DNA of 22,126 nucleotides from Pseudomonadota bacterium (GTDB lineage: Bacteria > Pseudomonadota > Alphaproteobacteria > Acetobacterales > Acetobacteraceae): assembly GCA_021828605.1 (NCBI GenBank), contig JAJZEG010000253.1, forward strand, positions 1 through 22,126, read 5' to 3'. The first letter of the stretch is position 1. The number at the start of each line of letters is the position of its first letter. A program made the position numbers and the translations under genes. Of the stretch, positions 7,455 through 16,880 are shown piece by piece. Below the pieces are notes generated by a model. It saw nothing but the letters and a program-made list of their open reading frames with translations. It was not told where the DNA came from and ran no database searches.

Positions 7455-8715
7455 ATTAAAAATCAAATCCCCCACCGATCTGCTCTCACTCGCCGAGGAG
7501 TTGCAGGTCGAGAACGCCTCATCACTGCGCAAGCAGGATATGATGTTTGCGATCCTGAAAGCCTATGCCGAGAATGATCAGGCGATCCATGGCGATGGCA
7601 CGTTGGAAATCCTGCCCGATGGCTTTGGCTTCCTGCGCAGCCCGCAGAGCAATTATCTGCCCGGTCCCGATGATATTTATGTCTCGCCCGCCCAGGTCCG
7701 CCGCTACGGTTTGCGCACTGGCGACACGGTGGCCGGTGAAATTCGCGCGCCCAAGGAGGGCGAACGCTATTTCTCGCTGCTCAAGTTAGAGACGATTAAC
7801 TTTGAAGAGCCCGATGCGGTGCGCCACCGGATCAATTTCGATAATTTGACGCCGCTTTATCCGACCGAGCGGCTGCAAATGGAAATCGAATCGGCCGCGT
7901 TGCCCGCCAAGGGCGTGCAAAAGGATAATACCGCCCGGGTGATCGATTTGATTGCACCGATTGGCAAGGGCCAGCGGGCGTTGATCGTCGCCCCGCCGCG
8001 CACCGGCAAAACCGTGATGTTGCAAAGCATCGCCACCTCGATTTCCACCAATCATCCCGATGCGTTCCTGATTGTGCTGCTGATCGATGAGCGGCCTGAG
8101 GAAGTGACCGATATGGCGCGCACGGTTAAAGGTGAGGTTGTCGCCTCAACCTTTGACGAACCGGCGACCCGCCATGTGCAGGTTACCGAAATGGTGCTCG
8201 AAAAAGCCAAGCGTCTGGTTGAGCATAAGCGCGATGTGGTGATTTTGCTCGATAGCATCACCCGCCTCGCACGCGCCTATAACACCGTGGTACCGTCATC
8301 GGGCAAGGTGCTGACCGGCGGTGTTGACGCCAATGCGCTGCAAAAACCCAAACGGTTTTTTGGTGCCGCGCGTAATATCGAAGAGGGTGGCAGCCTGACC
8401 ATTATCGCGACCGCCTTGATCGATACCGGCTCGCGGATGGATGAAGTGATTTTCGAAGAATTCAAAGGCACCGGCAATTCCGAAGTGATTTTGGATCGTA
8501 AACTCTCGGATAAGCGCACCTTCCCCTCAATCGACATCACCAAATCGGGCACCCGCAAAGAGGAATTGCTGGTGGAAAAAGCGACCTTGTCGAAAATGTG
8601 GGTGCTGCGCCGCATTCTCAACCCGATGGGGCCGACCGAAGCCATGGAATTCCTGCTCGATAAGCTCAAATATAGCAAAACCAATAATGACTTTTTCGAT
8701 GCGATGAATACCTGA
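7441..8715 (+). CDS. rho: Transcription termination factor Rho
   Basis: This is a full-length 424-residue Rho. The N-terminal helical domain ([21 protein letters not shown]) is followed by the cold-shock-like primary RNA-binding domain ([38 protein letters not shown]). The RecA-like ATPase has Walker A APPRTGKT at 184-191 and the secondary RNA-binding region [31 protein letters not shown]. Rho is the hexameric helicase that ends transcription of untranslated RNA. Length and motifs are normal, with no inserted domain. The ATG at 7441 agrees with family N-termini; a weak GGA lies about eight bases upstream. The 285-base leader (7156-7440) is long for this compact region and probably carries its regulation. 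It is separated by 53 bases from ahcY and is probably transcribed on its own. Confidence 0.98.
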   Translation: MNLAELKIKSPTDLLSLAEELQVENASSLRKQDMMFAILKAYAENDQAIHGDGTLEILPDGFGFLRSPQSNYLPGPDDIYVSPAQVRRYGLRTGDTVAGEIRAPKEGERYFSLLKLETINFEEPDAVRHRINFDNLTPLYPTERLQMEIESAALPAKGVQKDNTARVIDLIAPIGKGQRALIVAPPRTGKTVMLQSIATSISTNHPDAFLIVLLIDERPEEVTDMARTVKGEVVASTFDEPATRHVQVTEMVLEKAKRLVEHKRDVVILLDSITRLARAYNTVVPSSGKVLTGGVDANALQKPKRFFGAARNIEEGGSLTIIATALIDTGSRMDEVIFEEFKGTGNSEVILDRKLSDKRTFPSIDITKSGTRKEELLVEKATLSKMWVLRRILNPMGPTEAMEFLLDKLKYSKTNNDFFDAMNT

Positions 8716-8768
8716 TCCATCGCGGCGCATTCCACCCGATTTTGTTCAAATTCGATAGAGGACCAACC

Positions 8769-10091
8769 ATGCCCGACAACCATAGCCCGACCGATTACAA
8801 AGTCCGTGACATCACCCTCGCTGATTGGGGACGCAAAGAAATCAGCATGGCCGAAACCGAAATGCCCGGCCTGATGGCGCTGCGCGCGGAGTTCGGTAAC
8901 AGCCAGCCGCTGAAAGGCGCGCGCATTGCCGGCTGTCTGCATATGACCATCCAGACGGCGGTGCTGATCGAAACCCTGACCGCGCTCGGCGCCTCGGTGC
9001 GGTGGTCGTCATGCAATATTTTCTCAACGCAGGATCACGCGGCGGCGGGGGTGGCGGCGGCTGGTGTGCCGGTTTTCGCTTGGAAAGGTCTGAGCGAAGA
9101 GGAGTTCATGTGGTGCATCGAGCAAACCGTGCGCGGGCCCCAGCAGCCTGATGGCAGTGCCTGGACGCCGAACATGATTCTCGATGATGGCGGCGATCTG
9201 ACCAAATTGATGCACGACAAATATCCCGAAATGATGAAGGATATTCGCGGTATTTCCGAGGAAACCACGACGGGCGTGCATCGGCTGCGCGACATGGTCA
9301 AGGCCCATGCGCTGCTCTGCCCGGCGATTAATGTGAATGACAGCGTCACCAAGTCGAAATTTGATAATCTGTATGGCTGCCGGGAATCGCTGGTCGATGG
9401 CATCCGGCGCGGCACCGATGTGATGATGGCGGGTAAAATTGCCGTGGTCGCGGGCTTTGGCGATGTCGGTAAGGGCTCAGCTGCCAGCTTGCGCAATGCG
9501 GGTTGCCGGGTGTTAGTGACCGAGATCGACCCGATTTGCGCCTTGCAAGCCGCGATGGAAGGCTATGAGGTCGTCACCATGGATGACGCGGCGCCGCGCG
9601 GCGATATTTTCGTCACCGCGACCGGCAATATCGATGTGATCAATGCCGATCATATGCGCGCCATGAAACATCGCGCCATCGTCTGTAATATTGGTCATTT
9701 CGATAGCGAAATCCAAATCGAGGCACTGCGTAATTATCGTTGGGACAATGTCAAGCCGCAGGTTGATGAGGTCGAGTTTCCCGATGGCAAGCGCTTGATC
9801 GTGCTGTCCGAGGGAAGGCTGGTTAATTTGGGCAATGCCACCGGGCATCCGAGCTTCGTGATGTCGGCGAGTTTCACCAACCAGGTGTTAGCACAAATCG
9901 AACTTTGGACCGCGCCTGCGGGTAAATATCACAATCAGCTTTATGTGTTGCCGAAACATCTGGATGAAAAAGTGGCGGCCCTGCATCTTGCTAAGGTTGG
10001 TGCTAAACTGACGATGCTCACCCCCGAACAAGCCGAGTATATCGGGGTGGCCTCATCAGGCCCGTATAAGCACGACGAATATCGCTACTAA
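8769..10091 (+). CDS. ahcY: S-adenosylhomocysteinase (adenosylhomocysteinase)
   Basis: The 440-residue cytoplasmic enzyme hydrolyses S-adenosylhomocysteine to adenosine and homocysteine, removing the inhibitory by-product of methyltransferases and feeding the methionine cycle. The NAD-binding motif GFGDVGKG is at 229-236. The substrate and NAD regions [38 protein letters not shown] and the C-terminal block [17 protein letters not shown] are all present, ending in KHDEYRY as expected for the tail that reaches into the neighbouring subunit. The ATG at 8769 has an AGAGGA ribosome site six bases upstream, which decides it over an in-frame TTG at 8742. The 53 bases before it are too short for a known SAH or SAM riboswitch, and none is seen. 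Confidence 0.98.
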   Translation: MPDNHSPTDYKVRDITLADWGRKEISMAETEMPGLMALRAEFGNSQPLKGARIAGCLHMTIQTAVLIETLTALGASVRWSSCNIFSTQDHAAAGVAAAGVPVFAWKGLSEEEFMWCIEQTVRGPQQPDGSAWTPNMILDDGGDLTKLMHDKYPEMMKDIRGISEETTTGVHRLRDMVKAHALLCPAINVNDSVTKSKFDNLYGCRESLVDGIRRGTDVMMAGKIAVVAGFGDVGKGSAASLRNAGCRVLVTEIDPICALQAAMEGYEVVTMDDAAPRGDIFVTATGNIDVINADHMRAMKHRAIVCNIGHFDSEIQIEALRNYRWDNVKPQVDEVEFPDGKRLIVLSEGRLVNLGNATGHPSFVMSASFTNQVLAQIELWTAPAGKYHNQLYVLPKHLDEKVAALHLAKVGAKLTMLTPEQAEYIGVASSGPYKHDEYRY

Positions 10092-10097
10092 CAGTCG

Positions 10098-10520
10098 GTG
10101 AAATCCAGCGGTGCGATTATCGGCCTGATCGCCCTTGCCTGCCTGCTCGGCGGCATGGTGTTTTTCGGTGTGGTCATGGCGCCGCTGGTTTTTACCAAAT
10201 TGCTGCCCGGCACAGCGGATTTATTCATTCGCGCGACCTTCCCGCGCTATTATGCCTATGTCGCGGTGACCGCTGGGCTGGCTTCATTTGGTCTCCTGCT
10301 CCGAGGCAATTTCGGTCAGGCGATTATTCTGGCACTGGTGCTCATGCTAACCATTTGGCTTTGGCACTCTTGGTTGCCGCATCTGAATCAGGTGCGCGAG
10401 GCGGGCAATCAGGCGGCGTTCGCCTGGGGCCATCGATTGTCGGTTTGGTTGAATGGCGCGCAGCTTCTCGCCGTGCTCGCGGTGCTGATCGCGGTCGCGC
10501 GGCAATGGCGACGCAATTAG
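10098..10520 (+). CDS. Small DUF4149/TMEM205-like membrane protein
   Basis: The 140-residue protein has four predicted membrane segments: roughly 5-27, 53-68, 73-93 and 115-135. The pattern GGMVFFGVVMAPLVFTKLLPG followed by RYYAYV, with a later AWGHRLSVWLN, fits the DUF4149 (TMEM205-like) family, whose biochemical role is not settled. It starts with GTG six bases after the ahcY stop and lacks a clear ribosome site, so it is probably read through from ahcY. Its last four bases overlap the end of the convergent queG. Family membership is from pattern memory. Confidence 0.75.
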   Translation: MKSSGAIIGLIALACLLGGMVFFGVVMAPLVFTKLLPGTADLFIRATFPRYYAYVAVTAGLASFGLLLRGNFGQAIILALVLMLTIWLWHSWLPHLNQVREAGNQAAFAWGHRLSVWLNGAQLLAVLAVLIAVARQWRRN

Positions 10521-11566
10521 TCCGCTTCTCGATCAACGCCTTGCGCGAGCGCCCAGGCACCGGCCTCGGCAACAATTGGGTCCGCATCATTCGCTAAAAA
10601 TCGTGCTGATTCCTGCAAGCGTGGGCTGCGGGCATTGCCAATCGCGATGGCAATATTGCGAGCGAAACGGTTGCGGCCAATCCGCTTGATCGGTGAGCCG
10701 GTGAAATGCGCGCGAAAGCGGGCATCATCGAGCTGCGCGAGGTCGGCCAGATCGGGCTCGATCAGGTCGGGGCGGGCGGCGAGTTTTTGAGTGCGCGCGG
10801 CTTCGGCAAATTTATTCCAGGGGCAAACTGCGAGGCAATCATCGCAGCCATAAATCCGGTTGCCGATGGCTTTGCGAAATTCAAGCGGGATCGGGCCGGG
10901 ATGCTCGATGGTCAGATAGGCGATGCAGCGCGTGGCATCGAGCCGGTAGGGTGCCGGAAACGCGTTAGTGGGGCAAGCGGTTTGGCATTTGGTGCAGCTC
11001 CCGCAGCGATCCGCGTGCGGCGGATCGGGCGGCAAATCAAGCGTGGTCATGATTTCGCCAAGCAACAGCCATGAGCCATGGGAGCATGAAACCAGATTGG
11101 TATGTTTGCCTTGCCAGCCAAGGCCAGCCTGTTGGGCGAGGGGTTTTTCCATCACCGGCGCGGTATCGACGAAAACCTTGACCGAGCCGCCCGCGCGCGC
11201 AATCAAGGCTTGGGCGAGATGTTTCAGTTTTCCTTTGATGATATCGTGATAATCCCGATTGCGCGCATAGACCGAGATAGTGCCGCGCTCGGATTTGGCC
11301 AGTGTGGCGAGCGGTGCCTCGGCAGGGGCGTAGGATAGGCCGAGCGAAATTATACTAACGGCATCGGGCCATAATGTTTGTGGATCGGCGCGCTGGTCGG
11401 CACGGTCTGCCATCCAACCCATGCTGCCATGGTGGTTTTGGGCGAGAAAATGATTGAGCCGATCACGCTCGGCGGCGCTGAGGCTTGCCCGGGTGATGCC
11501 AACCGCATCAAAGCCCAGGGCGTAAGCCCGGTCTTCGATAAATTGTTTGAGCGAAAGCTCAGCCAC
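10517..11566 (-). CDS. queG: Epoxyqueuosine reductase
   Basis: QueG catalyses the last step of queuosine synthesis, reducing epoxyqueuosine in tRNA to queuosine with a cobalamin cofactor and two [4Fe-4S] clusters. The 349-residue protein has the cluster cysteines 188, 191, 194 and 198 ([12 protein letters not shown]), 214, and 241, 244 and 248 ([11 protein letters not shown]). Asp134 in VDTAPVMEK corresponds to the catalytic aspartate of the family. The C-terminal part ([14 protein letters not shown]) is the short HEAT-like tRNA-binding extension. The start is GTG at 11566, overlapping queF by 8 bases. It is the last gene of the que run, and its end overlaps the DUF4149-like gene by 4 bases with no terminator visible between them. 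Confidence 0.97.
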   Translation of the reverse strand: MAELSLKQFIEDRAYALGFDAVGITRASLSAAERDRLNHFLAQNHHGSMGWMADRADQRADPQTLWPDAVSIISLGLSYAPAEAPLATLAKSERGTISVYARNRDYHDIIKGKLKHLAQALIARAGGSVKVFVDTAPVMEKPLAQQAGLGWQGKHTNLVSCSHGSWLLLGEIMTTLDLPPDPPHADRCGSCTKCQTACPTNAFPAPYRLDATRCIAYLTIEHPGPIPLEFRKAIGNRIYGCDDCLAVCPWNKFAEAARTQKLAARPDLIEPDLADLAQLDDARFRAHFTGSPIKRIGRNRFARNIAIAIGNARSPRLQESARFLANDADPIVAEAGAWALAQGVDREAD

Positions 11567-12038
11567 GGCCGCGATAGGGAGCTGCCCCTTGCTCGGGCAG
11601 GAAAATTCCCTCGGGTGGCGCGCCGGTCTGCCAGAAAATATCGATCGGCATGCCGCCGCGCGGATACCAATAGGCGCCGATGCGCAGCCAAAGCGGGTTG
11701 ATCGCGGCGATGATGCGCTGCGCGATCATCATGGTGCAGGCTTCATGAAACGCGCCATGGTTGCGAAACGCGGTGAGAAAAAGTTTTAGCGATTTGCTCT
11801 CCACAATCCAATCAGCGGGGATGTAGTCGAGCACGATATGGGCGAAATCCGGCTGGCCGGTAATCGGGCAGAGCGAGGTGAATTCCGGGCAGGTAAATCG
11901 CACCACATAATGGCTGCCAGCGGCGGGGGCGCTGACCCGCTCCAGCGTGGCGGCGTCGGGATCGGTCGGGATCGCGCTATGCTGGCCGAGGGCTTGCAAA
12001 TTGGCATAACGCTGATCGGGGCTGGGTTTATCGGTCAT
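11559..12038 (-). CDS. queF: NADPH-dependent 7-cyano-7-deazaguanine reductase (preQ0 reductase), single-domain type
   Basis: QueF reduces the nitrile of preQ0 to the aminomethyl group of preQ1. The 159-residue protein is the short, unimodular type. Catalytic Cys57 and Asp64 are in [13 protein letters not shown], and the NADPH-binding QueF motif ESKSLKLF is at 80-87, followed by NHGAFHE. These features separate it from the related GTP cyclohydrolase I, which lacks the QueF motif. The ATG at 12038 overlaps the tgt stop by 11 bases, and its end overlaps queG by 8, so it is embedded in the coupled que run. With no preQ0 synthesis genes visible here, its substrate may come from uptake or from genes elsewhere. 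Confidence 0.97.
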   Translation of the reverse strand: MTDKPSPDQRYANLQALGQHSAIPTDPDAATLERVSAPAAGSHYVVRFTCPEFTSLCPITGQPDFAHIVLDYIPADWIVESKSLKLFLTAFRNHGAFHEACTMMIAQRIIAAINPLWLRIGAYWYPRGGMPIDIFWQTGAPPEGIFLPEQGAAPYRGRG

Positions 12039-13149
12039 CGGTTTGGGTCCATCCGAGGCGGGTGGCGGTCATGTAGTCGGTAAAGCTTTGGTTCGCGATG
12101 GCGTCGCGCGCGCCGCGCATCAGCGTCTGATAATAGGTCAAATTATGCGCGGTGAGGAGCACCGGGCCGAGAATTTCGGTGCAACGGAACAAATGATGCA
12201 AATAAGCCCGGCTATGGCGGGTGCAGGCCAGGCAAATGCAGCCGGGATCGAGTGGGCGATCATCATCGGCGAAGCGGGCATTGCGCAAATTAAACACGCC
12301 GCGCGCGGTATAAGCGCGGGCGGTGCGTCCGGCGCGGGTGGGCATCACGCAATCGAACATATCAACGCCGCGCGCGATGGCGCCGAGCAAATCATCGGGG
12401 GTGCCCACACCCATCAAATAACGCGGTTGATGCGCGGGCAGATGCGGAATTGTGTAGTCAAGCGTTGCGAACATCGCCGATTGACCTTCACCCACCGCGA
12501 GGCCGCCAATGGCGTAGCCGTCAAAATCCAGGGCTTGGAGCGCTTCTGCGGAGGTCGCGCGCAAATCCTCGAACACGCTGCCTTGGACAATGCCAAACTG
12601 GCCGTAGCCGGGGCGTTGGATGAAGGCCGTGCGCGAGCGCGCCGCCCAGCGCATCGAGAGCCGCATCGACGCGGCGGCCTGGTCATGGGTGGCGGGGAAG
12701 GGCGTGCATTCATCGAACGCCATGGTGATGGTGGCATCGAGATCATGCTGGATCGATGTGGAAACTTCCGGGGTGAGGTGATGGGCGGATCCATCGATAT
12801 GCGAGCGGAAGGTCACACCGACCTCATCGATTTTGCGCAAACCGGCGAGGGACATCACCTGGAAGCCACCCGAATCGGTGAGAATAATCCCAGGCCAGTC
12901 CATCATTTTATGCAAACCACCGAGCCGCGCGACCCTGGCGGCACCGGGGCGGAGCATCAGATGATAGGTGTTGCCCAGCACGATTTCGGTGCCGGTCGCG
13001 CGCACCGCATCGGCGGTGAGCGATTTCACCGTCGCCGCCGTGCCGACCGCCATGAAGGCCGGGGTTTGCGCGCTGCCATGGGCGGTTTGCAGTATGCCGC
13101 GCCGGGCGGCACCGTCCGTTGCGGTGATTGAGAGGTGAAACGCGCTCAT
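12028..13149 (-). CDS. tgt: tRNA-guanine transglycosylase (queuine tRNA-ribosyltransferase)
   Basis: Tgt swaps guanine-34 of GUN-anticodon tRNAs for preQ1. The 373-residue protein is of normal bacterial length. Asp92 in TDSGGFQ and the nucleophile Asp266 in [10 protein letters not shown] are present, as is GGLAVGE. The zinc ligands Cys304, Cys306, Cys309 and His335 have the spacing of the well-studied Zymomonas enzyme. The substrate loop after the nucleophile reads [12 protein letters not shown], a small variation on the usual TRxGRTG. The ATG at 13149 overlaps the queA stop by four bases (ATGA). Confidence 0.98.
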   Translation of the reverse strand: MSAFHLSITATDGAARRGILQTAHGSAQTPAFMAVGTAATVKSLTADAVRATGTEIVLGNTYHLMLRPGAARVARLGGLHKMMDWPGIILTDSGGFQVMSLAGLRKIDEVGVTFRSHIDGSAHHLTPEVSTSIQHDLDATITMAFDECTPFPATHDQAAASMRLSMRWAARSRTAFIQRPGYGQFGIVQGSVFEDLRATSAEALQALDFDGYAIGGLAVGEGQSAMFATLDYTIPHLPAHQPRYLMGVGTPDDLLGAIARGVDMFDCVMPTRAGRTARAYTARGVFNLRNARFADDDRPLDPGCICLACTRHSRAYLHHLFRCTEILGPVLLTAHNLTYYQTLMRGARDAIANQSFTDYMTATRLGWTQTDDR

Positions 13150-14198
13150 GCCCGCTCTAACAAGCAGGCATCGCCATAGGAATAGAACCGGTAGCCCTGC
13201 GCGATGGCGTGGGCATAGGCGGCCTTGATCCGCTCGAGCCCGGCAAAGCCGGCGACCAGCATCAGCAAGGTTGAACGGGGCAGATGAAAATTGGTCACTA
13301 ACAAATCAGCCGCATGCATTGTCACGCCGGGATGCAGAAAGATTGTGGTCTCGGCCGCGAAAGGTTGAATAACTCGCTCGGGCGTGACGGCTGATTCCAG
13401 CAGGCGCAGCGCGGTGGTGCCGACGGCAATAATACGCCCGCCAGCTTGGCGCGCGGCATTGATTTGGGCCGCGCTGGCTTCGGTGATTTCGCCGTATTCA
13501 GCGTGGATTTTATGGCTATCGATGGTCTCGCCGCGCACCGGCAGAAACGTGCCCGCCCCAACATGCAAAGTGACGCGCGCCAGCCCGATCCCGCGTGCGC
13601 TCAGCGCCTCTAACAAGGATGGGGTAAAATGCAGCCCGGCGGTGGGGGCGGCGACCGCGCCGGGGCGATCAGCGAAAACGGTTTGGTAATCGCTGGCATC
13701 CTGCGCGGTCGGGCCGTTGGGACGGGCGATATAAGGCGGCAAAGCCAGCGCCCCGCAAGCGGCCAAAGCGGCGTCGAATTCGGCACCGGTTCGGTTAAAG
13801 TGCAGCGTGGCACTGCCATCATCGTCACGGGCGATGATGTCGGCGGTGAAATTATCCGCGCCACGCAGGATCAACTGCTCGCCAATGCGCGCGCGCCTTG
13901 CATTGCGCAGCAACACAAGCCAGCGGCCATCGGGCAACGGGCGATCAAGGGTGATGCCGATGGTCGCGTTGCCGCGCGTCGCGGTGAGTTGGGCCGGGAT
14001 CACTTTGGTATCATTGACCACTAGGCAATCGCCGGGACGCAGCAGATCCGGCAGGTCATAAATATGAGAATCGATCAGGCTGGTCGGGCGCACCTGCAAC
14101 AGCCGCGCGGTGTCGCGCGGGCGGGCCGGTTCGGTCGCGATGGCGTCCGGCGGCAGCTTATACTCGAAATCGGCCAGCTGGAGCGGGGCGTTTATCAA
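13146..14198 (-). CDS. queA: S-adenosylmethionine:tRNA ribosyltransferase-isomerase
   Basis: QueA transfers and rearranges the ribosyl group of S-adenosylmethionine onto preQ1 in tRNA, forming epoxyqueuosine. The 350-residue protein begins [27 protein letters not shown], the family N-terminus, and has the later blocks [38 protein letters not shown] and [19 protein letters not shown]. The only start that places this N-terminus properly is a TTG at 14198, which overlaps the upstream gene's stop as TTGA; no ATG or GTG with a ribosome site is available. The TTG start and lack of a clear Shine-Dalgarno sequence suggest translation depends on coupling to the gene before it. Confidence 0.96.
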   Translation of the reverse strand: MINAPLQLADFEYKLPPDAIATEPARPRDTARLLQVRPTSLIDSHIYDLPDLLRPGDCLVVNDTKVIPAQLTATRGNATIGITLDRPLPDGRWLVLLRNARRARIGEQLILRGADNFTADIIARDDDGSATLHFNRTGAEFDAALAACGALALPPYIARPNGPTAQDASDYQTVFADRPGAVAAPTAGLHFTPSLLEALSARGIGLARVTLHVGAGTFLPVRGETIDSHKIHAEYGEITEASAAQINAARQAGGRIIAVGTTALRLLESAVTPERVIQPFAAETTIFLHPGVTMHAADLLVTNFHLPRSTLLMLVAGFAGLERIKAAYAHAIAQGYRFYSYGDACLLERA

Positions 14199-14740
14199 GT
14201 CGGGTTGGGGGCGAGGCGCCGGGTGAGCAGGATCAGCGGCAGGGAGAACAGGATGGACCAGATTTTGCCGACGATTTGGCCGGGCAGAAAGGCGAGCGAA
14301 TCAAAAGCGAGCCAGAGAAACACGGTGGAATCGATGATAATGCCGACCGCCGAGGAGAGCAGCACGGCGCGGATCAGTCCGCGCTGTTGCAAGGGCGTAT
14401 AGATGGCGAAATCGGCGAATTCGGAAAGCATGAACGCGCTGATCGAGGCGATCACTAACGCTTGCGGTGCCACCAGCACCGAAACACCGGCCCCGGCAAT
14501 GATCGCGAACACACCGAAGGATTTGCCAAGGCAGCGTTGCACGATATCGCGCAGCACCAGAGCCGCCCCGGCGGTGAGCACGCCTGAGGGCGCCATCAGG
14601 CCGGGGGCGACCGGGATCAGGCAGGGCTGATGCAATCGGCAGACCGTGCCAACATGCCCGATCAGCCAGTTGGCCAGCGGGATCGATAGAATGAACAAAA
14701 TAAAGGCCACCCAACCGAGGCGGCGCGGTGCCAACAACAT
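14195..14740 (-). CDS. VUT-family membrane protein, probable queuosine-precursor transporter
   Basis: The 181-residue protein is very hydrophobic, with about six membrane segments. The pattern APGLMAPSGVLTAGAALVLRD, then SAFMLSEFADFAIYTPLQQRG, SSAVGIIIDSTVFLWLAF and LPGQIVGKIW, matches the DUF165/VUT (vitamin uptake transporter) superfamily that includes the queuosine-precursor transporter YhhQ. It is shorter than YhhQ of E. coli. Sitting directly before queA in a run with tgt, queF and queG strongly supports uptake of preQ0 or preQ1. The ATG at 14740 follows GAGGA inside the end of the VOC gene, three bases downstream of that gene's stop. The identity of the substrate is inferred from context. 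Confidence 0.85.
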   Translation of the reverse strand: MLLAPRRLGWVAFILFILSIPLANWLIGHVGTVCRLHQPCLIPVAPGLMAPSGVLTAGAALVLRDIVQRCLGKSFGVFAIIAGAGVSVLVAPQALVIASISAFMLSEFADFAIYTPLQQRGLIRAVLLSSAVGIIIDSTVFLWLAFDSLAFLPGQIVGKIWSILFSLPLILLTRRLAPNPT

Positions 14741-14743
14741 CGA

Positions 14744-15139
14744 TCAGTCCTCAAGATAGGTGGAAATTTCAACCAGATTACCATCCGGGTCGCGGCAATA
14801 GACCGAGCGCATCGCGCCGAGCGCGCCCATTTTCACCGCAGGCCCCTCGACCACCGCGACATTCTGGCCGCGCAAATGCGTGACCACATCTTCGGAGCCT
14901 AACGCGGTGATAAAACAAATATCCAAGGCGCTGGGCTGCGGTTTGGCGGCGTGCGGCGCGATTTCCGAACCCGCCTGATGCAAATTGAGCTTTTGCGCAC
15001 CGAACCGCAGCGCGATGCGCCGGTCCGCACCAAATTCCTCGCGCTCCATGCCGAGCACCCGCTCATACCAATCGGCGGTCGCATCGATATCGGCGCAGGT
15101 GATCACCACGTGATCGATCCGGTCGATGGTGAATTTCAT
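14744..15139 (-). CDS. VOC-family metalloprotein (glyoxalase-like)
   Basis: The 131-residue protein has two beta-alpha-beta-beta-beta modules of the vicinal oxygen chelate fold. Likely metal ligands are His10 (IDRIDHVVI), His54 (LNLHQAG) and Glu124 (LVEISTYLED). The motif RSVYCRDPDGNLVEIS near the C-terminus is typical of the GLOD5/virulence-protein subgroup of VOC proteins, whose substrates are mostly unknown. It lies four bases after the fumarase stop and three bases before the VUT gene, so it is in the middle of an operon. A role in metabolite repair is possible but not shown by the sequence. Confidence 0.88.
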   Translation of the reverse strand: MKFTIDRIDHVVITCADIDATADWYERVLGMEREEFGADRRIALRFGAQKLNLHQAGSEIAPHAAKPQPSALDICFITALGSEDVVTHLRGQNVAVVEGPAVKMGALGAMRSVYCRDPDGNLVEISTYLED

Positions 15140-15143
15140 CGGG

Positions 15144-16790
15144 TCATCCTAAATTTTCAAAAAAATCATTGCCCTTATCGTCGATCACGATGAAAGCCGG
15201 GAAATCCTCGACGGTGATTTTCCAGATCGCTTCCATGCCCAATTCGGGATATTCCAGCACCTCGACCGCGCGGATATTGCGTTCGGCCAGCACCGCTGCC
15301 GGGCCGCCGATTGAGCCGAGATAGAACCCGCCATGGGCTTTGCAGGCGTCGCGCACCTGCTTGGAGCGATTGCCCTTGGCGAGCATGACCAGCGATCCGC
15401 CCGCCGCCTGCAACGCATCGACATAGCTATCCATCCGCCCCGCCGTGGTCGGGCCGAAACTGCCGGTGGCCATGCCGGCCGGGGTTTTCGCCGGACCCGC
15501 ATAATAGATCGGGTGGTTCTTGACGTAATCGGGCAGACCTTCCCCGCGATCCAGCCGTTCCTGCAATTTGGCATGGGCGATGTCGCGCGCGACGATAATG
15601 GTGCCGGTGAGGGCGACCCGGGTTTTGATCGGATGCTGGCTGAGTGTTGCCAATATCGCAGGCATCGGTTGGTTCAAATCGATGCGCACCACCTCGCCAC
15701 CGAGATGGGCGTCGGTGATTTCCGGCAAAAACCGCGCCGGATCGCGCTCAAGCCGTTCGAGGAATACGCCCTCTGCGGTGATTTTGGCTTTGATTTGCCG
15801 GTCCGCCGAGCAAGACACGCCGATACCAATCGGCAGTGACGCGCCATGGCGCGGCAGGCGAATCACCCGGACGTCATGGCAGAAATATTTGCCGCCGAAC
15901 TGCGCGCCAATGCCCAGCCTGCGGGTCATCGCCAGAATTTCCTGCTCCAGCCCGAGATCGCGAAAGCCATGGCCGCTCGGCGAGCCCTGGGTCGGCAGCG
16001 TGTCCAGATAATGGGTCGAGGCGAGCTTGACGGTTTTCATCGTCGCCTCCGCCGAGGTGCCGCCAATGACAATCGCTAAATGATAAGGCGGGCAGGCCGA
16101 GGTGCCGAGGGTTTTGACTTTGGCTTCGATAAAAGCGAGCAATTTGCCCGGGTTCAGCACCGCGCGGGTCTCTTGATAGAGAAAGGATTTATTGGCCGAG
16201 CCACCGCCTTTGGCGACGAACATCAGCTCGAATTCCTCGGCATGCGCCTCACCGGGGGCGGCATAAATATCAAACTGCACCGGCAGGTTGGTGCCGGTAT
16301 TGACCTCCTCATAGAGGCTGAGCGGCGCCATTTGCGAATAGCGCAAATTGGTTTCGGTAAAGGTGCGCATCACCCCATGGGCGAGGGCTTGCTCCTCATT
16401 GCCGTCAACCCAGACGCGCTGGCCCTTTTTGCCGAACACGATGGCGGTGCCGGTATCCTGGCACATCGGCAGCACGCCGCCTGCGGCGATATTGGCGTTT
16501 TGCAAAAACGCCATCGCGACATAGCGGTCATTTTCCGACGCCTCGGGATCATCGAGAATGGCGCTGAGTTGCTGCAAATGCGCCGGACGCAGTAAATGCG
16601 AGACATCGCGGAACGCCTCGAAAGCCAAGGAGGACAAAGTCTCCGGCGCGATTTTGACCACGCGCTTGCCCTCGATTTCGAAAGTCGAAATGCCGGGCAA
16701 ATCAAGCTTGCGCCAGGCGGTTTGATCCGGGCCCAGCGGCAGGAGCGGGCTGTAGGGCGTATCCTGGATCGATGGGGTGGATGCATTCAT
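15144..16790 (-). CDS. Class I fumarate hydratase, iron-sulfur type
   Basis: The 548-residue protein is a single-chain class I fumarase (FumA/FumB type), which hydrates fumarate to L-malate in the TCA cycle using an oxygen-sensitive [4Fe-4S] cluster. The three cluster cysteines are in the conserved contexts VLPMCQDTG (Cys110), TSACPPYH (Cys233) and GVSCSADR (Cys327). The C-terminal domain has [13 protein letters not shown] and [28 protein letters not shown]. The ATG at 16790 has a GAGGA ribosome site eight bases upstream (16799-16803 on the minus strand). A large hairpin repeat ends five bases before that site. It is first in the fum-VOC-VUT-que run. Class I tartrate dehydratase is unlikely given the full-length fused form. 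Confidence 0.96.
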   Translation of the reverse strand: MNASTPSIQDTPYSPLLPLGPDQTAWRKLDLPGISTFEIEGKRVVKIAPETLSSLAFEAFRDVSHLLRPAHLQQLSAILDDPEASENDRYVAMAFLQNANIAAGGVLPMCQDTGTAIVFGKKGQRVWVDGNEEQALAHGVMRTFTETNLRYSQMAPLSLYEEVNTGTNLPVQFDIYAAPGEAHAEEFELMFVAKGGGSANKSFLYQETRAVLNPGKLLAFIEAKVKTLGTSACPPYHLAIVIGGTSAEATMKTVKLASTHYLDTLPTQGSPSGHGFRDLGLEQEILAMTRRLGIGAQFGGKYFCHDVRVIRLPRHGASLPIGIGVSCSADRQIKAKITAEGVFLERLERDPARFLPEITDAHLGGEVVRIDLNQPMPAILATLSQHPIKTRVALTGTIIVARDIAHAKLQERLDRGEGLPDYVKNHPIYYAGPAKTPAGMATGSFGPTTAGRMDSYVDALQAAGGSLVMLAKGNRSKQVRDACKAHGGFYLGSIGGPAAVLAERNIRAVEVLEYPELGMEAIWKITVEDFPAFIVIDDKGNDFFENLG

Positions 16791-16807
16791 CTTGGATGTC
16801 CTCGCTT

Positions 16808-16869
16808 AGAGCCGGATGACATTTAATGGAATCACCCTGTGATCCCATTAAATGTCTGAATCCGCCTCT
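16808..16869. repeat. Hairpin repeat unit 1 (62 bases), inverted relative to unit 2
   Basis: The outer arms are AGAGCCGGAT and ATCCGCCTCT. Then come the inner arms GACATTTAATGG (16818-16829) and CCATTAAATGTC (16845-16856), extended by ATCAC and GTGAT around a CCT loop, with one A-C mismatch. A three-base TGA at 16857-16859 is left unpaired. It shares this framework with the unit at 16881-16941 but in opposite orientation. No U-tract follows, so it is not a classic terminator. The unit sits between sspB and fumarase, next to the fumarase ribosome site. Confidence 0.85.
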
Positions 16870-16880
16870 GCAATATGTTT

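Noticed and set aside
8716..8768. SAH or SAM riboswitch before ahcY
   Set aside because: Only 53 bases separate rho from ahcY and no pseudoknot-forming pattern of those riboswitches is seen.
12043..13131. Plus-strand open frame of 362 codons
   Set aside because: It lies entirely opposite tgt, whose catalytic and zinc residues are all present; the composition is Gly/His/Arg-rich with no domain.
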